NCBI RefSeq assembly: GCF_900102525.1
Contig: NZ_FNBZ01000003.1
Span: forward strand, 434,001-498,000
DNA: 64,000 nt
From: Allobosea robiniae
GTDB lineage: Bacteria; Pseudomonadota; Alphaproteobacteria; Rhizobiales; Beijerinckiaceae
Direction: 5' to 3'
How positions within the stretch are numbered: position 1 is the stretch's first letter; each line of letters starts with the position of its first letter. Position numbers and translations under genes: made by a program. The notes under the pieces are model-generated. The model saw only the letters and a program-made list of their open reading frames with translations. It did not search any database and was not told the origin of the DNA. Below are positions 47,248-55,807 of the stretch, piece after piece.

Positions 47248-48878
47248 GCTCTGCAAAACCAGCCCCGACCGGGGGCGTCGTGCCGATGACGCGGCGTGTG
47301 ATGAACCTCGCCCATATCGCGACGCAGAATGCCCGGCGCCTGCCCGCACACCCCGCCTTCATCTGGGGCGAGAAGACGCTCGACTGGGCCGAGATCGATG
47401 CGCAGGTTTCCGCGCTGGCGGCGGGCCTGCGGGCGCGTGGCATCGGCAAGGGCGACCGCCTGCTGGTTCATTCCAAGAACTGCGACGCGATGTTTATCTC
47501 GATGTTCGCGACCTTCCGGCTCGGTGCCGTCTGGGTGCCCACGAATTTCCGCCTGCTGCCGGACGAGGTCGCCTATCTCGCAACGGCTTCCGGCGCGAAG
47601 GGCTTCCTCTGCCATGGCGATTTCCCGGAGCATGCGGCGGCCGTCGCGGCTGCGAACCCTGCGCCGGAGTTCACCTGGCGGATCGGCGAGGGCGCTTTCG
47701 GCGAGGACGAGGTCGGCGCCGTGATCGCGCGCCATCGCGGCGAAAAGGTCGAGAACGCCGCGGTCGAGCACGACGATCCCTGCTGGTTCTTCTTCACCTC
47801 CGGCACGACCGGGCGCTCCAAGGCGGCGGTGCTGACTCATGGCCAGATGGGCTTCGTCATCACCAACCATCTCTGCGACCTCGTGCCCGGCTCGACCGAA
47901 AAGGACGCCTCGCTGGTGGTTGCGCCGCTCTCGCATGGCGCGGGCGTGCATCAATTGATGATCTCGGCGCGCGGCGCGACGTCGATCCTGCTGCCGACCG
48001 AGCGCTTCGACATCGACGAGGCCTATCGCCTGATCGCGAAGCACCGCATCAGCAACATCTTCACGGTGCCGACGATCCTGAAAATGCTGGTCGAGCATCC
48101 CGCCGCCGACAGCCATGATCACTCGAGCCTGCGCTACATCATCTATGCCGGCGCGCCGATGTATCGCGAGGACCAGAAGGCGGCGCTGAAAAAGCTAGGC
48201 AAGGTGATCGTGCAGTATTTCGGGCTGGGCGAGGTCACCGGCAACATCACCGTGCTGCCGCCGGCCCTGCACGAGACCGAGGACGGCCCGAACGCCCGCA
48301 TCGGCACCTGCGGCTTCGAGCGCACGGGCATGCAGGTGCAGATCCAGGACGAGGACGGCAAGGAGGTCGAGGCGGGCGTTCAAGGCGAGATCTGCGTGAT
48401 CGGGCCTGCCGTCTTCGCGGGCTATTACGACAACTCGGAAGCCAATGCGAAATCCTTCCGCGATGGCTGGTTCCGCACCGGCGATCTCGGCCATATGGAC
48501 GAACAGGGCTTCGTCTACATCACCGGCCGCGCCTCGGACATGTACATCTCCGGCGGCTCGAACATCTATCCGCGCGAGATCGAGGAGAAGATCCTGACCC
48601 ATCCCGCGATCGCGGAGGTCGCGGTGCTCGGCGTGCCCGATCCGGTCTGGGGCGAGATCGGCATCGCGGTCTGCGTCAACCGGCCGGGCCAGAACGCGAC
48701 CGAAGGCGAGATCGCGGATTTCCTCGGACCCAAGATCGCCCGCTACAAGATGCCGAAGCGCTTCCTGTTCTGGGAGGCCCTGCCGAAATCGGGCTATGGC
48801 AAGGTGCCGAAGCGCCTCGTCAAGGACGAGCTCGAGAAGCGCGGCGAGCTCGATTTCCTGAAGGGAAAGGCATCGTGA
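47244..48878 (+). CDS. Acyl-CoA synthetase (AMP-binding)
   Basis: The 544-residue ANL-superfamily enzyme activates a carboxylic acid to its CoA ester through an acyl-AMP. The P-loop is FFFTSGTTGRSK, the A5 motif reads YFGLGEVTGNI, the hinge area is DGWFRTGDLGHMDEQGF and GRASDMYISGGSNIYPREIE, and the C-terminal catalytic lysine is in PKSGYGKVPKR. The resemblance is to long-chain or aromatic acid ligases; the substrate cannot be fixed. It starts inside the IclR stop and its own stop overlaps the GTG of the PPC gene. Confidence 0.93.
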   Translation: MSSAKPAPTGGVVPMTRRVMNLAHIATQNARRLPAHPAFIWGEKTLDWAEIDAQVSALAAGLRARGIGKGDRLLVHSKNCDAMFISMFATFRLGAVWVPTNFRLLPDEVAYLATASGAKGFLCHGDFPEHAAAVAAANPAPEFTWRIGEGAFGEDEVGAVIARHRGEKVENAAVEHDDPCWFFFTSGTTGRSKAAVLTHGQMGFVITNHLCDLVPGSTEKDASLVVAPLSHGAGVHQLMISARGATSILLPTERFDIDEAYRLIAKHRISNIFTVPTILKMLVEHPAADSHDHSSLRYIIYAGAPMYREDQKAALKKLGKVIVQYFGLGEVTGNITVLPPALHETEDGPNARIGTCGFERTGMQVQIQDEDGKEVEAGVQGEICVIGPAVFAGYYDNSEANAKSFRDGWFRTGDLGHMDEQGFVYITGRASDMYISGGSNIYPREIEEKILTHPAIAEVAVLGVPDPVWGEIGIAVCVNRPGQNATEGEIADFLGPKIARYKMPKRFLFWEALPKSGYGKVPKRLVKDELEKRGELDFLKGKAS

Positions 48879-49726
48879 GGCGCATCCAGCAGCCCGGCAC
48901 GGGAACGCCCGAGCGCATCCAGTGGGTCGAATGCGGCGGGCGCTCCTTTTCGCTGACACTGCCGGCCGGCGTGCCGTTGCTGGAGGCGGTCAGGAGCGGC
49001 TTCGCGGCCGAGGGGTTCGCCTCGGGCGTGGTGAAGCTCGACGGGCTGAAGCTCTCGCCCTTCGCCTATGTGATGCCGGCGCTGTCGAAGACGCCTGAGC
49101 ATGCGGCTTTCTATAGCGACACCTTCTGGCCGGAAGGGGGAGCTGGTGTCGAAGTCGGCGCGATGACCTTCGGCCAGCGCGATGGCGCGCCCTTCTTCCA
49201 CGCCCATGCGCTGTGGGTTGAGGGTGATGGCAAGCGCAGCGGCGGCCATATCCTGCCGGATGAGACGACGGTTGCCGAGACGATCACGCTGCAGGCGGTC
49301 GGGCTGGATGGTGCGGCTTTCACGGCCGAGCCGGACAGCGAGACGCATTTCAAGCTGTTCGGGCCGGTGTCCGCCGCATCAAGTGGCGCCGGGGAAGACC
49401 GGTTCTTTGCGCTGCGGGTGAAGCCGAATGTCGATTTCTGCGGGGCGTTGGAATCGTTTTGCGCAGAGCGCGGCATCCGCGAGGCGGTCATCCATGGCGG
49501 TGTCGGCTCGACCATCGGGGCGCGGTTTGTCGATGGTGGTGTGGTCGAGAATTTCGCGACGGAGGTTGCGATCACGGAGGGGCGGATCGCCCGCGGTGCC
49601 GGCGGCTTCGAAGCGACGATCGATGTCGCCTTGGTCGACTATAGCGGCGCGGTGGCGAGCGGCCGGCTGGTCCGCGGTGACAACCCGGTTCTGATGACGT
49701 TCGAGCTCGTGCTGGAGGCGCGTTGA
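48875..49726 (+). CDS. Tandem PPC (DUF296) domain protein
   Basis: The 283-residue protein contains two PPC (DUF296) domains. The first (about 15-145) has the motif FFHAHALWVEGDGKRSGGHI, matching the usual HxHxxx-GGH pattern. The second (about 160-283) keeps the fold pattern (REAVIHGGVGSTIGARF, ATIDVALVDYSGAVASGRLV) but lacks the His residues. DUF296 proteins are called DNA-binding after plant AHL proteins, but bacterial ones may be enzymes. Translation starts at a GTG overlapping the synthetase stop, so it is coupled to a catabolic operon. Confidence 0.8.
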   Translation: MRRIQQPGTGTPERIQWVECGGRSFSLTLPAGVPLLEAVRSGFAAEGFASGVVKLDGLKLSPFAYVMPALSKTPEHAAFYSDTFWPEGGAGVEVGAMTFGQRDGAPFFHAHALWVEGDGKRSGGHILPDETTVAETITLQAVGLDGAAFTAEPDSETHFKLFGPVSAASSGAGEDRFFALRVKPNVDFCGALESFCAERGIREAVIHGGVGSTIGARFVDGGVVENFATEVAITEGRIARGAGGFEATIDVALVDYSGAVASGRLVRGDNPVLMTFELVLEAR

Positions 49727-49738
49727 CGTTTCAGCCCG

Positions 49739-51364
49739 TCAACCGCCCCGCTGCTTCGCGATCTCCCGGTTGCGCAAATCCTTGCGCATGATCTTGCCTG
49801 TCGCTGTCAGCGGCAGTTCGGTCACGAACTCGACCTCGCGCGGATACTGGTAGGCCGCCAGCCGGTCGCGCACGAAGGCCTGGATTTCCGCCGCCAGTTC
49901 CGCTGTCGGCGTCACGCCCGGCTTCGGCAGCACGAAGGCCTTGACGATCTCGGTGCGGACGGGATCGGGCACGCCGACGACCGCGACCATCAGCACGGCT
50001 GGATGGCGGATGATGCAATCCTCGATATCGCCGGGTCCGATGCGGTAGGAGCCCGAGGAGATGATGTCGTCGTCGCGGCCCTGGAACCAGAAATAGCCTT
50101 CCTCGTCGCGCGCGCCGCTGTCGCCGGTGACGAGCCATTCGCCGATGAACTTCGCCGCGGTGGCTTCGGGCTGGTTCCAGTATTCCAGCATCATCACCGG
50201 ATCGGGCCGTGCGACCGCGATCAGCCCCTGCTCGCCATCAGGCAATTCGCGGCCCTCGGGCGAAATGACCGCGACGCGGTGGCCGGGCACGGCACGGCCC
50301 ATCGAGCCTGGCTTCACCGGGTAGAGGCTCGCGCAGTTGGAAACGAGCAGGTTCGCCTCGGTCTGGCCGTAGAACTCGTTGACCGGGAAGCCGAAGGTCT
50401 CGCGGCTCCAGTCGAGCATGTCGGCGCCGAGCGTCTCGCCGCCGGTACCGATCGAGCGCATCGCATAGCCGAAGCGTTGGGGATTGTTGACTTGCCGCAT
50501 CAGCTTGAGCGCGGTCGGCGGCAGGAAGGCGTTGCGCACCTTGTGCCGTGCCATCAGCGCGAAGGCGGCCTCGGGATCGAATTTGCGGGCGCGGGAGGCG
50601 AGCACCGGCACGCCGCAATAAAGGCTGGGCAGCAGGACATCGAGCAGGCCGCCGATCCAGGCCCAGTCGGCCGGCGTCCAGAACAGGTCGCCCGACTGTG
50701 GGAAGAATTCCTGCGGCAATTGCACGCCGGGGAGATGACCGAGCAGGACGCGATGGGCGTGCAGCGCGCCCTTCGGCTTACCGGTGGTGCCGGAGGTGTA
50801 GATGATCACGGCCGGATCGTCGGCGCGCGTGTCGGCGGCGGTGAAGCGGTCGGAGGCCTTAGCCATCTCCGTCTCGAAATCGAGATGGCCGGCGCCGCCG
50901 ACGACGAAGATCTTGCGCAGGTTCGGCAGGGCCTCGCGGATCGCCTCGACCTTGCCGATGTTCTCCGCGTCGGTGACCAGCACGCTGGCGCCGCTATGGC
51001 CGAGCCGGTGCTCCAGCGCCTCCGGTCCGAACAGGATGAAGAGCGGCAGGGCGATGGCGCCGAGCTTGTAGGCGCCGAGATGGGCAATGGCCGTTTGCGG
51101 CGATTGCGGCAGCAGGATGCCGACGCGCTCGCCCGGTCCGATGCCGTGAGCGCGGAGCAGATTGGCGAAGCGATTTGAGGCGCGGGACAGTTCATCGAAA
51201 GAGAGCGTCGCGACCTTGCCTCCGTCCTCCTCGAAGATCAGTGCCGGCTTGCCTGTGCCGTCGGCATGCGCGTCCGAGCAGGCCGTGCCGATATTGAACC
51301 GCTCCGGGATGCGCCAGGCGAAGGCGTCCAGCGTGTCGCGATAGGTCGCGCGGCGTTCGAGCAT
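49739..51364 (-). CDS. Acyl-CoA synthetase (AMP-binding), second copy
   Basis: The 541-residue ANL enzyme resembles medium-chain or acetyl-CoA-type ligases. P-loop IIYTSGTTGKPKGAL, A5 NEFYGQTEANLL, hinge GDSGARDEEGYFWFQGRDDD and the catalytic lysine in LTATGKIMRKDL. It faces the PPC gene (12 bases apart) and is divergent from the BKACE gene. The ATG at 51364 has CGGAG 8 bases upstream. It differs clearly from the first synthetase, so the two activate different acids, or a substrate and a product. Confidence 0.92.
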   Translation of the reverse strand: MLERRATYRDTLDAFAWRIPERFNIGTACSDAHADGTGKPALIFEEDGGKVATLSFDELSRASNRFANLLRAHGIGPGERVGILLPQSPQTAIAHLGAYKLGAIALPLFILFGPEALEHRLGHSGASVLVTDAENIGKVEAIREALPNLRKIFVVGGAGHLDFETEMAKASDRFTAADTRADDPAVIIYTSGTTGKPKGALHAHRVLLGHLPGVQLPQEFFPQSGDLFWTPADWAWIGGLLDVLLPSLYCGVPVLASRARKFDPEAAFALMARHKVRNAFLPPTALKLMRQVNNPQRFGYAMRSIGTGGETLGADMLDWSRETFGFPVNEFYGQTEANLLVSNCASLYPVKPGSMGRAVPGHRVAVISPEGRELPDGEQGLIAVARPDPVMMLEYWNQPEATAAKFIGEWLVTGDSGARDEEGYFWFQGRDDDIISSGSYRIGPGDIEDCIIRHPAVLMVAVVGVPDPVRTEIVKAFVLPKPGVTPTAELAAEIQAFVRDRLAAYQYPREVEFVTELPLTATGKIMRKDLRNREIAKQRGG

Positions 51365-51478
51365 GGTGGGCTCCGGTCTTCGCATGCGTTTGCGCCGATC
51401 CTGCCCAGCCGGCCTATGGGCTGACAAGCCCGAGCGGAGCAGCTTACGGTTTGCGCAAAATTGCGGAGAAGCGAGGAC

Positions 51479-52378
51479 ATGCCCGTGACCAAACCGATCT
51501 GGGTCGAGGCCGCGATCAACGGCCCCTGGGGCAAGGAGCGCCAGCCCGGCATTCCGATCAGCATCCCCGATATCGTCGCGGACGGCATCGCCGCTGTGGA
51601 GGCGGGCGCCGCCATCGTGCATCTACATGTCTACGACATGGTGACCGGCCGGCAGCGCGATGATTGGCAGCTCTATGCGCAGGCGATCGAAGGCATCCGC
51701 GCCAGGGTCGACGCGATCGTCTACCCGACCATCCCGATCCTCGGCTCGGGCTATGCCGGCGACATGATCGGGTCGGGTCGCTACACCCATCTCGAGGAAC
51801 TGGCGAAGCGCGGGCTTGCCGAATGGGGCGTGCTCGATCCCGGTTCGTGCAACTGGACGACCTTTGCCGGCATCCCGGAGGGCGAGGCCGGTTTCATCTA
51901 CCAGAACCCCGGCGAGCATATCCGCGAGGGGATGGAGGTGGCTGAGCGCCACAAGGTCCATCCGAGCTATGCGATCTACGAGCCCGGCTTCACCCGGCTC
52001 GGCGCCGCGCTGGCCAGGGCTTATCCGGGCATGCCCATGCCGATCTATCGATTGATGTTCTCGGATGCCTTCGCCTGGGGCTTTCCGCCGCGCGAATGGG
52101 CGCTGGAGGCGCATCTCAGGCTGCTCGCCGAGGATGCGCCCGAGGCGCCGGTGATGATCGCCGGGCTCGGCGTCGATCTCAGAGACCTCATCGGCCCGGC
52201 CGTGGCGCGGGGCGTCCATGTCCGCGGCGGGCTGGAGGATGCGCCCTTCGGCTGCGAGAAGACGAATCGCGAATTGATCGCGGACACCGTCCGCCTGGTC
52301 GAGGCTGCCGGCGGGAAGCCGGCAAGCGCGGCCGAGGTGCGGGATTGGCTGGCGCGGCAGGGGAAGGGAGAAGCGTAG
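51479..52378 (+). CDS. BKACE family beta-keto acid cleavage enzyme (DUF849)
   Basis: The 299-residue TIM barrel belongs to the BKACE family, whose members condense a beta-keto acid with acetyl-CoA to give acetoacetate and an acyl-CoA. Zinc ligands are H48 and H50 (AIVHLHVYDMVTG) and E253 in RGGLEDAPFG. In better-known members the text after the HxH is RDPxTG, while here it is YDMVTG, so the substrate pocket differs. It is divergent from the second synthetase and its TAG overlaps the GTG of the peptidase (52376-52380). Confidence 0.9.
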   Translation: MPVTKPIWVEAAINGPWGKERQPGIPISIPDIVADGIAAVEAGAAIVHLHVYDMVTGRQRDDWQLYAQAIEGIRARVDAIVYPTIPILGSGYAGDMIGSGRYTHLEELAKRGLAEWGVLDPGSCNWTTFAGIPEGEAGFIYQNPGEHIREGMEVAERHKVHPSYAIYEPGFTRLGAALARAYPGMPMPIYRLMFSDAFAWGFPPREWALEAHLRLLAEDAPEAPVMIAGLGVDLRDLIGPAVARGVHVRGGLEDAPFGCEKTNRELIADTVRLVEAAGGKPASAAEVRDWLARQGKGEA

Positions 52379-53607
52379 TGAGTGTGCGCGATAAATTGCT
52401 CGACCGGTTCCTGCGCTATGTCGCGATCGAGAGCCAGAGCGACATGAAGGCGACCAGCCTGCCGAGCACGCCGGGCCAGCAGGTGCTGGCGGAGTTGCTG
52501 GCCGAGGAGCTGCGCGGGCTCGGGCTGGAGAACGTCGTCATCGATGACCATGCCACGGTGACGGCGCTGAAGCGCGGCACGAAGCCCGGTGCGCCGCGTA
52601 TCGGCTTCATCGCCCATGTCGATACGGTCGATGTCGGGCTGTCGCCGGTGATCAAGCCGCAGGTGCTGCGCTTCGAAGGCGAGGATCTCTGCCTCAACGC
52701 GGAGAAGGATATCTGGCTGCGCGTCGCCGAGCATCCCGAGATCAAACCCTATAAGGGCAGCGAAATCGTCTTCAGCGACGGCACCAGCGTGCTTGGCGCG
52801 GACAACAAGGCGGCGGTCGCGATCGTGATGACGCTGCTGGCGGAACTGCGCCCCGAGGATGAGCATGGCGACATCCTCGTCGCCTTCGTGCCGGACGAGG
52901 AGATCGGCCTGCGCGGCGCCCAGGCGCTCGATCTCGCCCGGTTCGCCTGCGACTTCGCCTACACGATCGACAGTTGCGAGGTCGGCGAGGTCGTATGGGA
53001 GAACTTCAACGCCGCCATGGCCGAGATCGTCCTCACCGGCGTCACTGCCCATCCGATGTCGGCGAAGGGCGTGCTGGTGAACCCGATCCTGATGGCGCAG
53101 GATTACATGGCCGCTTTCGACCGTGCGCAAACGCCGGAGAACACGGCCGGCCGCGAGGGCTATACCTGGTTCGTCGAACTCGTCGCCAACGCGGCCGAGG
53201 CGGTGCTTCGCGCCAATATCCGTGATTTCGACAAGGCGTCCTTCGAAGCTCGCAAGCGGCGGATCGGCGAGGTCGCGGCGGAGATCGCAAAGCGCTATCC
53301 GACCGGACGGGTCACCTCGGAGGTGAGCGATGTCTACGGCAATATCGCCGACAGCCTGGGCGAAGACCGGCGCTCGGTCGATCTCTTGATGGCGGCGCTG
53401 TCCGAATTGCAGATCGCGCCGAAGCGGATCCCGATGCGGGGCGGCACGGACGGGGCGGCGCTCTCGGCGCGCGGGCTGCCGACGCCGAATTTCTTCACCG
53501 GCGCGCATAATTTCCACTCGCGCTTCGAATTCCTGCCGCTGCCGGCTTTCGCGACCTCCTATGAGGTGGCGCGGCGCATCTGCCTGCTGGCGGGGCAGGG
53601 CGCCTAG
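52378..53607 (+). CDS. pepT: Peptidase T (tripeptide aminopeptidase)
   Basis: The 409-residue M20-family metallopeptidase cuts the N-terminal residue from tripeptides. Two zinc ions would be held by the His of GFIAHVDTVD, the Asp of SVLGADNKAA, and the Glu pair in VPDEEIG. The C-terminal His lies in TGAHNFHSRFEF, and the substrate region is MRGGTDGAAL. Start is a GTG at 52378 with GGGAG upstream; it overlaps the BKACE stop. In its present place it may cleave an amide in the local pathway, although a plain housekeeping role is equally possible. Confidence 0.93.
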   Translation: MSVRDKLLDRFLRYVAIESQSDMKATSLPSTPGQQVLAELLAEELRGLGLENVVIDDHATVTALKRGTKPGAPRIGFIAHVDTVDVGLSPVIKPQVLRFEGEDLCLNAEKDIWLRVAEHPEIKPYKGSEIVFSDGTSVLGADNKAAVAIVMTLLAELRPEDEHGDILVAFVPDEEIGLRGAQALDLARFACDFAYTIDSCEVGEVVWENFNAAMAEIVLTGVTAHPMSAKGVLVNPILMAQDYMAAFDRAQTPENTAGREGYTWFVELVANAAEAVLRANIRDFDKASFEARKRRIGEVAAEIAKRYPTGRVTSEVSDVYGNIADSLGEDRRSVDLLMAALSELQIAPKRIPMRGGTDGAALSARGLPTPNFFTGAHNFHSRFEFLPLPAFATSYEVARRICLLAGQGA

Positions 53608-53682
53608 CGCGGCTTGTCGCATTGGCGTGCGGCTCGCCGGTGCCTACATGAGGTGGGCAGGAACAGCGAAAGCACGATCCGC

Positions 53683-55050
53683 ATGTCCGAACGCGACGCC
53701 GAAGCCAACCGATTCTCCGCTCGCGCGGCGCGCTATGCCCGCGTCGGCGCCAATGTCGGCGGGGTGGCCGCCCGGATGGCCGGCGCCCGGCTCTTCGGCG
53801 TCGAAGGGCGCGATGCCTCCAATGCCGAGGCGCTGGCCAAGGCACTGGGCGGGCTGAAGGGCCCGATCATGAAGGTGGCGCAGCTCGTCGCCACCATTCC
53901 CGATGTCGTGCCGCCGGAATACGCCGCCGAATTGCAGAAGCTGCAATCGCAGGCGCCGCCGATGGGCGCGGCCTTCGTCAAGCGCCGGATGATGGCCGAG
54001 CTCGGTGCCAGCTGGCGCGAGCGCTTCGGCGAATTCGACCTGAAGCCGGCGGCTGCGGCCTCATTGGGGCAGGTGCATCGCGCGACGACGCAGGAGGGCG
54101 CGGCGCTCGCTTGCAAGCTGCAATATCCCGACATGGAATCGGCGGTGGAGGCCGATATCGCGCAACTCGAGGTGCTGTTCTCGCTGCACCGGCGCATGGG
54201 CGCGGTGATCGACACCACCGAGATCGCCAAGGAGATCGGCGCCCGTGTCCGCGAGGAGCTCGACTACCGGCGCGAGGCCAAGCATGCCGCGCTCTATCAG
54301 GCGATCCTGTCGGATACGCCTGAAATTCGCGTGCCGGCTGTCGAGGCCGGGCTCTCGACCGGGCGGCTTCTCACCATGCACTGGCTCGAGGGCAGCCCGA
54401 TTCTCTCGCATAAGCAAGACGGGCAGGCGGTGCGCGACCGGATCTCGACCGCGATGTTCAAGGCGTGGTGGCGCCCGTTCAGCCATCACGGCGTCATCCA
54501 TGGCGACCCTCATCTGGGGAACTACACGGTGTTTTCGGAGAGCGGGGAGCCACAGGGCATCAACCTGCTCGATTACGGCTGCATCCGCATCTTCCCGCCG
54601 AGCTTCGTCGGCGGCGTCGTCGATCTCTACAAGGGCCTGCGCGACGGCGAGGAGGCCCGCGTCATCCACGCCTATGAGACCTGGGGCTTCAAGGGACTGA
54701 CGAAAGATCTCGTCGACACCCTGAACATCTGGGCGCGCTTCATCTACGGGCCGCTGCTGGAAGACCGGGTCAGGCGCATCGCCGAGGATGTCAGCCCGGC
54801 CGAATACGGGCGCAAGCAGGCTTTCCAGATGCATCAGGCCCTGAAGGCGCGGGGACCGGTGACGGTCCCGCGCGAGTTCGTGTTCATGGACCGCGCCGCG
54901 ATCGGGCTCGGCGGCGTCTTCCTGCATCTCGACGCCGAGCTGAATTTCCACCGCTTGTTCGAAGCGGAGATCGAGGGATTTTCCGTCGAGCGCGTCGCGG
55001 CGCAGCAGGGTGCGGCACTGACGGCTGCGGGGTTGAAGCCGGCGGCATAA
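53683..55050 (+). CDS. ABC1 (UbiB/AarF/COQ8) atypical kinase-like protein
   Basis: The 455-residue protein is of the ABC1 family, linked to ubiquinone synthesis. The family KxGQ motif reads KVAQ at residues 64-67 and the Ala-rich nucleotide loop is PAAAASLGQ (122-130). The Lys at 145 (LACKLQYPD), HGDPHLGNY and LLDYGCIR (the DFG equivalent) follow in order. Unlike many relatives it lacks C-terminal transmembrane helices. The ATG at 53683 was chosen because the longer reading has no family match. No other ubiquinone gene is nearby. Confidence 0.9.
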   Translation: MSERDAEANRFSARAARYARVGANVGGVAARMAGARLFGVEGRDASNAEALAKALGGLKGPIMKVAQLVATIPDVVPPEYAAELQKLQSQAPPMGAAFVKRRMMAELGASWRERFGEFDLKPAAAASLGQVHRATTQEGAALACKLQYPDMESAVEADIAQLEVLFSLHRRMGAVIDTTEIAKEIGARVREELDYRREAKHAALYQAILSDTPEIRVPAVEAGLSTGRLLTMHWLEGSPILSHKQDGQAVRDRISTAMFKAWWRPFSHHGVIHGDPHLGNYTVFSESGEPQGINLLDYGCIRIFPPSFVGGVVDLYKGLRDGEEARVIHAYETWGFKGLTKDLVDTLNIWARFIYGPLLEDRVRRIAEDVSPAEYGRKQAFQMHQALKARGPVTVPREFVFMDRAAIGLGGVFLHLDAELNFHRLFEAEIEGFSVERVAAQQGAALTAAGLKPAA

Positions 55051-55485
55051 GGCGCTCAGTCGCCGTCTGCCGATATCGTCTGCCCGATCCGACAGGCGGC
55101 GATGTTCTCGTCGTCACGCCTGGTCTGCTCGCGACCAGCGTCTCGGCGTTTCGCACAGGGCTGGGGTCGAGAGTCATGCACTCATCGTTCGTCGCCAGCT
55201 TGATCCGATCATCTACGGACAGTTCCGTCGCTGATCCAGCGATGGACGAATCTGCCGGTCGGTGCTCCGGGCGGTGCCAGATGGCGTAGATCGTTCTCAA
55301 AATCGGCCGATAACAAGAATAATTCTCTATTTAAATCGATTGAATTGCTCCGCGCTGTTCGCTAGAGAATGGTTGTGCGAGGTTGCGACGGCATGCTCCA
55401 CCGTTGCAGCAAGCTGCCGCGTTGCCCGTGCGTCGCGGGTGCGCTACAGGCTTAGAGAGACTGTGTCTTTTTCAGGATCGAGACC
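55051..55485. other. 435-base region without a supported gene
   Basis: This gap precedes the aa3 subunit IV / transhydrogenase operon. It includes an AT-rich island at about 55310-55350 (containing GAATAATTC at 55317-55325 and TATTTAAATCG) in a GC-rich background, a plausible promoter region. The 5' two thirds has no repeated element or open frame with family features. No tRNA or riboswitch-like fold was noticed. The last 40 bases hold a likely leader and the TTCAGGATC ribosome-binding site of the next gene. Confidence 0.5.
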
Positions 55486-55770
55486 ATGGCCGACCACGCC
55501 CATCACGCCGACGCCCCCGCGATGGACTATCCCGAGCATGAGCGGACTTATACCGGCTTCGTGCATTTCGCCGAGGTTGCGACCGTCGCCTCGCTCGCCA
55601 TCGTCGCGGCGCTCGCCGTCGGCGGCACCAAGCACGCCTGGGGCACGGCGCTGATCGGCACGCTTCTTGCTGTCATCGGCACGGGCATCGGCATCGCCGC
55701 CCCGTCGATCTCCTGGCGCGCGCCTCTCGTCTCGCTCGTGCTGATGCTGCTCGCGCTGCTCCTGCTCTGA
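55486..55770 (+). CDS. aa3-type cytochrome c oxidase subunit IV
   Basis: The 94-residue protein has a His-rich leader, then MDYPEHERTYTGFVHFAEVA, the family core, and two or three hydrophobic helices (VATVASLAIVAALAV, ALIGTLLAVIGTGIGIAA, LVSLVLMLLALLLL). It is the small fourth subunit of aa3 oxidases in alphaproteobacteria. Here it is 37 bases upstream of pntAA rather than near the cox operon, a combination found in other Rhizobiales. TCAGGA lies ahead of the ATG. Confidence 0.85.
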   Translation: MADHAHHADAPAMDYPEHERTYTGFVHFAEVATVASLAIVAALAVGGTKHAWGTALIGTLLAVIGTGIGIAAPSISWRAPLVSLVLMLLALLLL

Positions 55771-55807
55771 CCGTCTCCCCATAACGCCGGAAAGGCCTTT
55801 TCCCGCC

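Noticed and set aside
54884..55300. Minus-strand frame reaching into the 435-base gap after the ABC1 gene
   Set aside because: Mostly antisense to the ABC1 gene; the part in the gap has no motif or conserved start.
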